In this document: piece by piece, positions 55,810 through 64,000 of the stretch | Layout of the letters: each line of letters opens with the position of its first letter | Position numbering within the stretch: the stretch's first letter is position 1 | NCBI RefSeq assembly: GCF_905171765.1 | Contig: NC_053392.1 | Coordinates: 103,962,220-104,026,219, forward strand | From: Bufo bufo | Taxonomy: Eukaryota; Chordata; Amphibia; Anura; Bufonidae | Length of the DNA: 64,000 nucleotides | Direction: 5' to 3' | The notes under the pieces: model-generated | What the model was told of the DNA's origin: nothing | Databases searched by the model: none | Seen by the model: only the letters and a program-made list of their open reading frames with translations | Position numbers and translations under genes: made by a program

Positions 55810-55819
55810 TATAAGCCGC
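55810..55819 (+). promoter_or_regulatory. Self-priming primer binding site
   Basis: TATAAGCCGC starts one base after the LTR and is the exact reverse complement of GCGGCTTATA at 55443-55452. If transcription starts there, the RNA 5' end can fold back and prime minus-strand DNA, as in Tf1. Confidence 0.75.
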
Positions 55820-55835
55820 CAAAACCGTCTTAAGC

Positions 55836-56989
55836 ATGGATCCGGTTTCACTTTTGGCTGAACGCTTCCAGGGTCTTTCATTGGAGGTAGCTGATCTCCG
55901 TAAGACTTTTTCGCAGTTTCAAGTGACCATTTCAGCTTGCGTTCATGGAGTTTGTTCTGAGCCTAAGATCTCGCTCCCGGATACGTTCTCCGGGGGTAGT
56001 GAGAATTTTGTGCGTTTTAGAGAGGCTTGCAAACTCCATTTTCGCCTTCTTCCCCATTCCTCTGGTGATGAGGAACGGAGTGTGGGGATCATTATATCGC
56101 TGCTCAGGGGTAACGCTCAGTCCTGGGCCTTTTCGCTGCCGGAGGGGGCACGGCCCCTCTGTTCAGTGGATGAATTCTTTTTAGCCCTGGGTCAGATATA
56201 TGATGATCCGGATCGTATTGCTCTGGCTGAGTCTAGACTACGTCTGTAATGCCAGGGTAAACAATCCGCAGAGATATACTGCTCAGAATTTCGGAGATGG
56301 GCAGCTGATACTGGTTGGAATGATGCTGCACTCCGAAGTCAATTTTGCATGGTCTTTCAGAGGGATTGAAAGATGCATTTGCCTTTCATGAGAGGCCTAT
56401 CTCCTTGGACTCTGCTATGTCTCAGGCCGTTCGTATTGACAGGCGTCTTAGAGAGAGAGGAGAGATCTCTCCTTCCTGTCATACTCAGTCCCGGTACAGT
56501 GCAGCGGTCTCATTCTGTGCGCAGGGGTCTCAGTCGCTGTCAGCCCCTTCTGAGCAGGAGCCCATGCAGCTGGGGTTGATTGCCTCTGACAATAGAAGAT
56601 TCAGCCCGCATGGCAGGGTTTGTTTTCGTTGTGGAGGTATAAATCATTTGGCAAATGTTTGTCCCTCTAGGAGATTCAGGCAGTTTTCTGGGAGTAATAA
56701 AGAAACAAAAAGGAAAAAATCTTTTAAAAATGTTCCGTCTGTTACTATTGGCAGGGTTGAGGCGGAGATTGAAGGTTTTCCGTTTGCTTGTAGTTCCCGT
56801 TTTGTCCTGCCTGCTAGGGTGGCGCTAGAGAGCAAGAACATTTTTTGTGAGATTTTTGTGGATAGTGGAGCAGCTGTCAATCTCATTGATAGTCAATTTG
56901 CAATAACTCATGGTTTCCAGGTATGCACTTTGGGAAAGGATATTCCTGTTTTGCTATTGATTCCGCTCCACTTTCTCAGAGATCATTAA
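55836..56989 (+). pseudogene. Chromovirus gag and protease, broken
   Basis: Starts MDPVSLLAERFQGLSLEVADLR (coiled coil likely). The capsid core has DTFSGGSENFVRFREAC and YDDPDRIALAESRL. A TAA at 56247-56249 and a one-base shift near 56340 break it. The knuckle CFRCGGINHLANVC (CX2CX4HX4C) and protease IFVDSGAAVNLID follow. Another shift and a TAA lie between 56950 and 57070. Confidence 0.9.
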
Positions 56990-57070
56990 AGGGCATAGTT
57001 CACAATATCCGTTTAATTGTGAGTGATACTCATGTTGAGGATGTGTCATGTTTCGTCCTTAGCGGATAAC

Positions 57071-60000
57071 CTACTCATCTAGTGTTGGGGCTACCCTGGC
57101 TTACTAAACATAACCCCACCATTGATTGGCAAGCGAGGCAAATAAATGGTTGGAGTGACTTTTGCAGAGAGAATTGCCTCACGACATCTGTTTCTGAGGT
57201 TTCTACTAAGATTGTACCACCTTTCCTCTCTGAATTTTCGGATGTCTTCTCTGAGAGTGGAGTTCAGGATTTGCCCCCGCACAGGGAGTACGATTGCCCT
57301 ATTAATCTCATCCCAGGCGCCAAACTGCCTAAATCTCGTTTATACAATCTTTCCCAACCTGAGAGGGTCGCTATGCGTGCTTATATCTCTGAGAGTCTGA
57401 GAAAAGGACGCATACGACCCTCGAAGTCACCTGTTGCCGCTGTTTTTTTCTTTGTTAAGAAAAAAGATGGTTCTTTAAGACCTTGTCTGGATTTCAGGGA
57501 GCTGAACAGTATCACTATTCGTGACCCTTATCCGCTTCCTCTGATCCCGGACCTGTTTAACCAGGTTGTTGGGGCTAAAGTATTTTCCAAATTAGACCTA
57601 AGAGGGGCATACAACCTGGTCAGGGTCAGAGAAGGAGACGAATGGAAGACGGCCTTCAATACCCCTGAGGGCCATTTTGAGAATTTGGTTATGCCTTTTG
57701 GTTTGATGAATGCCCCAGACGTTTTTCAGCATTTCGTGAACTGCATTTTTTATCATTTAATGGGAAAATTTGTATTAGTGTATTTGGATGACATTTTGAT
57801 TTTTTCTCCTGATTTCAAAACTCATAAGGAACACTTACGTCAGGTCTTGCTCATCCTGCGGGAGAAAAAATTATACGCGAAACTGGAAAAATGTGTGTTT
57901 GCGGTTCCAGAAATTCAATTTCTGGGGTTTCTTCTCTCCGCTTCTGGTTTTCGCATGGACCCCGAGAAGGTCCGCGCTGTGCTTGAGTGGGAGCTTCCTG
58001 AGAATCAGAAGGCGCTGATGCGTTTTTTGGGCTTTGCCAATTATTACAGGAAATTTATTTTGAATTATTCCTCTGTTGTTAAACCACTCACTGATATGAC
58101 CAGAAAGGGGGTAGATTTTTCTTCCTGGTAGGTAGAGGCGCGTAAGGCCTTTTCTAATATCAAGGAGAGTTTTGCTTCCGCTCCCATCCTGGTACAACCT
58201 GATATTTCTTTACCCTTCATAGTTGAGGTTGATGCTTCTGAGGTAGGTGTGGGTGCGGTCTTGTCTCAGGGTTCCTCTCCTGCCAAATGGCAACCGTGTG
58301 TCTTTTTCTCGAAGAAACTCTCCTCCGCAGAGAGAAATTACGATGTGGGAGATAGGGAATTGTTGGCCATCAAGTTGGCTTTTGAGGAATGGCGCCATTG
58401 GCTAGAGGGAGCCAGACACCCTATTACCATGTTTACTGACCATAAAAATCTGGCCTACTTGGAGTCAGCCAAGCGTCTGAACCCGAGACAGGCCAGATGG
58501 TCTTTGTTCTTTTCAAGGTTTGAATTTGTTGTTACGTTCCGCCCTGGGGTTAAGAATGTGAAGGCAGATGCCCTGTCACCTTGTTTTTTCCGGGAGGTGG
58601 GAGTTTTGAAGACCCCGGTCCCATTTTGGCTCAAGGTGTGGTGGTCTCTGCTCTTTTTCCTGAATTGAAGGCAGAGGTGCAGGCAGCCCAGTCAGAGGCT
58701 CCTGATCTTTGTCCTCCTGGGAGGTTGTTTGTGCCTCTCGCTTTGAGACACAAGATTTTTAAGGAACACCACGATACGGTCCTTGCTGGGCACCCGGGGG
58801 CAAGAGCCACACTGAATCTCATCACTCAGAGATTCTGGTGGCCTGCGCTTCGTAAGTCGGTTGAGGGTTTTGTGGCAGCCTGCGAGACTTGCGCTCGTGC
58901 CAAGGTCCCTCATTCACGGCCATCAGGTCCTCTCCTTCCCTTACCCATTCCTTCCCGTCCTTGGACACATCTGTCCATGGACTTCATAACGGACCTGCCT
59001 CGTTCCTCGGGGAAGACTGTGATTCTGGTGGTGGTGGACCGTTTTAGCAAAATGGTGCATTTCATCCCTTTTCCGGGTTTGCCCAATGCTAAGACGCTGG
59101 CGCAGGTATTCATTGACCACATTGTAAAATTGCATGGTATTTCTTCGGACATAGTCTCTGATAGGGGCACGCAGTTTGTTTTTCCAGATTCTGGAAGGCT
59201 TTCTGTTCTCGCTTGGGGGTTCGGTTGTCATTCTCTTCTGCTTTCCACCCGCAGTCGAATGGCCAGACGGAGCGCGTCAATCAGAATCTGGAGACATATC
59301 TGCGCTGTTTTGTGGCGGAGAATCAGGAGGATTGGTGTTCTTTTTTGTCCCTTGCTGAGTTTGCTTTAAATAACCGTCGTCAGGAGTCCTCTGATAAGTC
59401 ACCATTTTTTGGTGCATATGGGTTTCATCCGCAGTTTGGGACTTTCTCGGTAGAGGGGTCTTCTGGTTTACCTGATGAGGACAGATTCTCCTCGTCTTTG
59501 TCATCTATTTTGCAAAACATTCAGGATAATCTAAAGAGCATGAGTGAGAGATATAAGCGTGTGGCAGATAAGAGACGTGTGCCTGGTCCGGACCTGAATG
59601 TTGGTGATCTGGTGTGGTTGTCTACCAAGAATATCAAATTGAAGGTTCCCTCCTGGAAGTTGGGTCCTAGGTTTATTGGGCCTTACAAGATCCTGTCTGT
59701 CATCAATCCTGTTGCCTACCGTCTTGATCTTCCTCAGACTTGGAAGATCCATAATGTTTTTCATAAGTCCTTATTGAAACCTTATGTTCAACCCATTGTA
59801 CCCTCGCCTTTGCCTCCTCCTCCGATTATGGTTGATGGGAATCTTGAATTTCAGGTCTCTAGGATTGTGGATTCTCGTCTTGTCCGCGGTTCTCTCCAGT
59901 ACCTCGTTCATTGGGAGGGTTATGGTCCTGAGGAGAGGATGTGGGTCCCAGTGACGGACATTAAGGCCACTCGTCTCATCAGGGCTTTCCATAGGTCCTA

Positions 60001-60190
60001 TCCTGAGAAGGTGGGCTCTGAGTGTCCGGAGTCCACTCGTAGAGGGAGGGGTACTGTCACAACCAGACAGCTGAGAAGCTCTGACAGAAGCCTTTCAGAA
60101 CCTCCTGAGTTTTCTTTGTTTTGGTTTCAGTTCCTCATCTCGTTAGCCTCTCTCAGCTGTCATGCAGTTGGACTGATTGCTTCCCTTTAA
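57071..60190 (+). pseudogene. Chromovirus pol: RT, RNase H, integrase, chromodomain
   Basis: Reverse transcriptase occupies 57270-58100 (FVKKKDGSLRPCLDFRELN, YLDDILIF). A TAG at 58129-58131 precedes RNase H ([25 protein letters not shown]). A shift near 58575 leads to integrase: HHCC at about 58750-58900, MDFITDLP, SDRGTQF. A shift near 59190 follows, then GQTERVNQ. The C-terminal chromodomain (FQVSRIVDSRL...LVHWEGYGPEERMW, about 59846-59960) would steer integration to particular chromatin. The last frame reads about 135 bp into the 3' LTR. Confidence 0.92.
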
Positions 60191-60581
60191 ATTCCTCCCC
60201 ATAATGCAGTAGTGTGCGGCTTATACAACTTCCTGGAGTGTGTGTGCATGCTGTTCCTATATCCCAGTCTTCTGCAAGATAAGTGCTGTTTATTTATTTG
60301 TGATTTTCTGTTTGCTGGATCTTAGGAGACCCTGACTCCCTCCGTGTCTAGTGTAGGGAGCCGGTGGTCGTGTCCCCTCACTATTGTAGGGTCTTCAGGC
60401 GTTAGATAGTCGAGGTACGTGGATATGCGACCATCCACCTTTGGGGTGTTCGCATAGGCTGAGCAGTCAGGGAGAATGTGCCAGGTCTCATGCAGGGGTC
60501 TCCCTTTTGTTCCTTAGTTGTGGATCCAGTGAGTCATAGATTATTTTGCATTGTCTTGTTTCCTGTACACCATCCGTGACA
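60055..60581 (+). repeat. 3' LTR of the chromovirus
   Basis: 527 bp. The purine run agagggagggg (60041-60051) just before it is the likely plus-strand primer. Confidence 0.93.
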
Positions 60582-61221
60582 CAGACTCCATGAGGGTGAT
60601 ATGAGGGCCCGACGTCCACATATAGGGGTTGTGCTTACAGCCCAACACCGTGCAGGACGTTTGGCATTTGCCAGAAAACACCAAGATTGGCAAATTCGCC
60701 ACTGGCGCCCTGTGCTCTTCACAGATGAAAGCAGGTTCACACTGAGCACATGTGACAGACGTGACAGAGTCTGGAGACGCCGTGGAGAATGTTCTGCTGC
60801 CTGCAACATCCTCCAGCATGACCGGTTTGGCATTGGGTCAGTAATGGTGTGGGGTGGCATTTCTTTGGAGGGCTGCACAGCCCTCCATGTGCTCGCCAGA
60901 GGTAGCCTGACTGCCATTAGGTACCGAGATGAGATCCTCAGACCCCTTGTGAGACCATATGCTGGTGCGGTTGGCCCTGGGTTTCTCCTAATGCAAGACA
61001 ATGCTAGACCTCATGTGGCTGGAGTGTGTCAGCAGTTCCTGCAAGATGAAGGCATTGATGCTATGGACTGGCCCGCCCGTTCCCCAGACCTTAATCCAAT
61101 TGAGCACATCTGGGACATCACGTCTCGCTCTATCCACCAACGTCACGTTGCACTACAGACTGTCCAGGAGTTGGCAGATGCTTTAGTCCAGGTCTGGGAG
61201 GAGATCCCTCAGGAGTTGTAG
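60582..61221 (+). pseudogene. Tc1-like transposase copy 2, catalytic part
   Basis: Continues in register after the duplicated CAGAC. It carries [16 protein letters not shown] and [12 protein letters not shown] (DD34E). A deletion after EIPQE removes about the last 25-30 residues and gives an early stop at 61219-61221. Apart from that and the chromovirus the gene looks open. Confidence 0.9.
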
Positions 61222-61552
61222 GGATGTCATACAGGCACGTGGAGGCCACATACACTACTGAGCCTCATTTTGACTTGTTTTAAGGACATTACATCAAAGT
61301 TGGATCAGCCTGTAGTGTGTTTTTCCACTTTATTTTTGAGGGTGACTCCAAATCCAGACCTCCATGGGTTAAAAAATTTGATTTCCATTATTTTTTTTTT
61401 GTGTGATTTTGTTGTCAGCACATTCAACTATGTAAAGAACAAAGTATTTCAGAAGAATATTTAATTAATTCAGATCTAGGATGTGTTATTTTTGTGTTCC
61501 CTTTATTTTTTTGTGCAGTGTAGTACAAACAAACTTCCACCGTATCACGCAG

Positions 61553-62400
61553 TTTCCTAAATGGGGTAACTTTTTTGGAGTTTCTACTCTAGGGGTGCAT
61601 CAGGGGGGCTTCAAATGGGACATGGTGCCAAAAAACCAGTCCAGCAAAATCTCCCTTCCAAAAACCGTATGGCATTCCTTTTCTTCTGTGCCCTGCCCTG
61701 TGCCTGTACAGCAGTTTACGACCACATATGGGGTGTTTCTGTAAACTACAGAATCAGGGCCATAAATATTGAGTTTTGTTTGGCTGTTAACCCTTGCTTT
61801 GTAACTGGAAAAAATGGATTAAAATGGAAAATTTTCCCAAAAATTTAAATTCTGAAATTTGATCTCCATTTGCCAATAACTCTTGTGTAACACCTAAAGG
61901 GTTAACGACATTTGTAAAATCAGTTTTAAATACCTTGAGGGGTGTAGTTTCTTAGATGGGGTCACTTTTAAGGAGTTTCTACTCTAGGGGTGCATCAGGG
62001 GGGCTTCAAATGGGACATGGTGTCAAAAAAAACAGTCCAGCAAAATCTGCCTTCTAAAAATCATATGGCATTCCTTTCCTTCTGCGCCCTGCCGTGTGCC
62101 CGTACAGCAGTTTACGACCACATATGGGGTGTAAACTACAGAATGAGGGCCATAAATATTGAGTTTTGTTTGGCTGTTAACACTTGCTTTGTAACTGGAA
62201 AAAATATATTAAAATGGAAAATCTGTCAAAAAAGTGAAATTTTCAAATTGTATCTCTATTTTCCATTAATTCTTGTGGAACACCTAAAGGGTTAACAACG
62301 TTTGTAAAATCGGTTTTGAATGGGGTCATTTTTGGGTGGTTTCTATTATGTAAGCCTCACAAAGTGACTTCAGACCTGTATTGGTCCTTAAAAAGTTGGT
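61553..62400. repeat. Tandem non-coding unit of about 395 bp
   Basis: Two nearly full units start at 61553 and 61948, with 'tctactctaggggtgcatca' and 'cagtttacgaccacatatgg' in each. A third diverged start is near 62318. It is part of a long dispersed amphibian-type repeat whose end words (gtgtccttaaggagtt) appear near 63770. Peptides here are incidental. Confidence 0.8.
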
Positions 62401-62600
62401 TTTTAAAGATTTCTGCGAAATTTTAAGATTTACTTCTAAACTTCAAAGCCTTGTAACGTCCCCCCCCCAAAAAAAAATGTAATTCCCAAAATGATCCTAA
62501 CATGAAGTAGACATATGGGGAATGTAAAGTAATAACTATTTTTGTAGGTATTACTATGTATAGAAGTAGAGAAATTGAAACTTTTTTTTACTCCATTTTA
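62401..62600. other. Continuation of the long dispersed repeat
   Basis: No frame or terminal repeat. It includes a C8A8 homopolymer stretch at 62461. Confidence 0.3.
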
Positions 62601-63093
62601 GGCTACTTTCACATTTGCGTTCGGGGCTCCGCTTGTGAACTCCGTTTGAAGGCTCTCACAAGCGGCCCCGAATGCATCCGTACTGCCCCAATGCATTCTG
62701 AGTGGATGCGGATCCGCTCAGAATGCATCAGTCTGGCAGCGCTCAGCCTCCGCTCAGCAGGCGAACACCCGAACGCAGCTTGCAGCGTTCGGGTGTCCGC
62801 CTGGCCGTGCTGAGGCAAATAGATCCGTCCAGACTTACAATGTAAGTCAATGGGGATGGATCAGTTTGAAGTTGACACAATATGGCTCAATTTTCAAACG
62901 GATCCGTCCCCCATTGACTTTCAATGTAAAGTCCGGACGGATCCGTCTGAACAACTTTCACACTTAGAGTTTTTTCTAAACTATAATGCAGACGGATCCG
63001 TTCTGAACGGATCCAAACGTCTGCATTATAGGAGAGGATCCGTCTGTGCAGACCCCAGACGGATCCTCTCTGAACGCTAGTGTGAAAGTAGCC
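62601..63093. mobile_element. PIF/Harbinger-like MITE with TTA duplication
   Basis: 493 bp, starting GGCTACTTTCACATTTGCG and ending CTAGTGTGAAAGTAGCC. TTA lies at 62598-62600 and 63094-63096. Several internal 'acggatccgt' palindromes allow strong folding. Confidence 0.88.
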
Positions 63094-63153
63094 TTACCAG
63101 TGTCATGAATTACAATATGTGGCGAAAAAACTATCTCAGAATGGCCTGGATAA

Positions 63154-63679
63154 GGCTACTTTCACACTAGCGTTCGGGGCTCCGCTTGCGAGTTTCGTTT
63201 GTAGGCTCTCACAAGCGGCCACGAACGGATCCGTCCAGCCCTAATGCATTCTGAGTGGAGGCGGATCCGCTCAGAATGCATCAGTTTGGCACCGTTTGTC
63301 CTCCGCTCCGCTCAGCAGGCGGACCCCTGAACACAGCTTGCAGCGTTCGGGTGTCCGCCTGGCCGTGCGGAGGCAAACGGATCCGTCCAGACTTACAATG
63401 TAAGTCAATGGGGACGGATCCGTTTGAAGTTGACACAATATGGCTCAATTTTCAAACGGATCCGTCCCCCATTGACTTTCAATGTAAAGTCAAAACGGAT
63501 CCGTTTGAATTATCATGAACAAAAAAAATAAAAAAAATGTTTTTTTTTTGTTTTTTTTTTTGTTCATGGTAATGCAAACGGATCCGTTCTGAATGGATCT
63601 AAGCGTTTGCATTATAGGTGCGGATCCGTCTGTGCAGATACCAGACGGATCCGCACCTAACGCAGGTGTGAAAGTAGCC
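63154..63679. mobile_element. PIF/Harbinger-like MITE with TAA duplication
   Basis: 526 bp, starting GGCTACTTTCACACTAGCG and ending GGTGTGAAAGTAGCC. TAA lies at 63151-63153 and 63680-63682. It is the same family and orientation as the neighbour at 62601, with a different target duplication, so it was an independent insertion. Confidence 0.88.
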
Positions 63680-63785
63680 TAAGTCAAAGCGTTTTAAAGT
63701 TATCACCACTTAAAGTGACACTGGTCAGATTTGCAAAAAATGGCCTGGTCCTTAAGGTGAAATAAGGCTGTGTCCTTAAGGAGTT

Positions 63786-64000
63786 GATGCATTGTTCTCC
63801 ATGGTTACCACTAAAACTGTTCCCTCTTTCATTTCAGAATTTTCTGATGTGTTCTCTGAGAGTGGTAATCAGGAGTTGCCTCTGCACCGGGAGTATGACT
63901 GTCCCGTCAATCTTATTCCCAGAGCTAAATTGCCCAAATCTCGTTTGTATAGTCTTTTGGAACCCGAAAGAAAGGCCATGCGAGAGTATCTCACCGAGAG
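63786..64000 (+). pseudogene. Chromovirus pol, start of reverse transcriptase, runs off the window
   Basis: The open frame from about 63801 has SEFSDVFSESG, HREYDCPVNLIP and LPKSRLYSL, matching residues just before the reverse transcriptase core of the copy at 57071. No stops occur in the 66 codons seen. The left edge abuts the end of the long dispersed repeat. It may be the continuation of the truncated chromovirus at 53169-54765. Confidence 0.8.

Larger units (their letters stand above)
55278..60581 (+). mobile_element. Chromovirus (Tf1/sushi-like Ty3/gypsy LTR retrotransposon)
   Basis: 5304 bp with LTRs of 531 and 527 bp and a 5-bp target duplication CAGAC at 55273-55277 and 60582-60586. 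The order is gag, protease, reverse transcriptase, RNase H, integrase, chromodomain. The LTRs differ by one 4-bp indel and three substitutions by eye, so it is recent. Yet the coding region has at least six disabling changes. Confidence 0.95.
54918..61520 (+). mobile_element. Tc1-like DNA transposon (copy 2), split by a chromovirus
   Basis: The two pieces 54918-55277 and 60582-61520 match copy 1 in inverse orientation. The left terminal repeat is missing (it begins at TGGTCACTTTTGAATGC). The right end is 'tatttttttgtgcagtg' followed by TA. The chromovirus lies inside the transposase gene. Confidence 0.92.

Noticed and set aside
62556..63518. Frames of 69-87 codons at the right end
   Set aside because: They cover palindromic Harbinger-like MITEs on both strands; repeats of the same peptide reflect the two MITE copies.
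1..64000. tRNA, rRNA or snRNA genes
   Set aside because: I looked for conserved promoter boxes and cloverleaf-like stretches and found none I could support; the tRNA-Ala-like 18-mers are primer sites in retroelements.

Overview
This window looks like intergenic or intronic DNA of a vertebrate. I infer an anuran amphibian from the mix of families: Gmr1-like and chromovirus LTR elements, L1, CR1, Penelope, Helitron, Tc1, hAT and PIF/Harbinger-like MITEs. There are no operons, ribosome binding sites or prokaryotic genes. Almost every long reading frame belongs to a transposable element. The only candidate for host coding sequence is a 34-codon terminal exon at 31194-31295, behind a good splice acceptor.

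Layout. 1-4.5 kb: MITEs and unassigned DNA. 4.5-15.7 kb: an old, broken Gmr1-like retrotransposon on the minus strand. It is split by a young one on the plus strand (6742-12050) with an intact 1457-codon frame, LTRs differing at one of 472 positions, and a 4-bp target duplication. A Penelope-like insert with a hammerhead-like motif sits in the old 5' LTR. 15.7-25.4 kb: non-coding DNA with a fold-back hAT MITE, composite MITEs, a 69-bp minisatellite and tetranucleotide arrays. 25.4-29.7 kb: a Helitron inside a hAT MITE, then a decayed Penelope-like element with inverted terminal repeats. 31.4-32 kb: a solo LTR with a 5-bp duplication. 32.5-41.9 kb: an LTR holding an almost full-length L1, which holds a 1.9-kb hAT element, which holds a Harbinger-like MITE. 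43-48.7 kb: a MITE, two decayed Tc1 relics and a 5'-truncated CR1-like LINE. 48.7-52.3 kb: a Tc1 element, a 39-bp tandem array and a hAT transposase relic. 53.2-61.5 kb: the 5' part of one chromovirus, then a second Tc1 copy split by a nearly complete chromovirus (55278-60581). 61.5-64 kb: a long tandem unit with two Harbinger-like MITEs, then chromovirus pol running off the end.

How the parts work. The young Gmr1-like element has a tRNA-type primer site, a capsid with a SCAN-like segment, zinc knuckle, protease, integrase placed before reverse transcriptase, RNase H, and a polypurine tract. Both chromoviruses instead have primer sites complementary to a 10-nt stretch of their own LTR, as in Tf1/sushi self-priming. 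The nesting, with target duplications readable at most junctions, gives a relative insertion history. All family calls are from reading the sequence; no database search was run.
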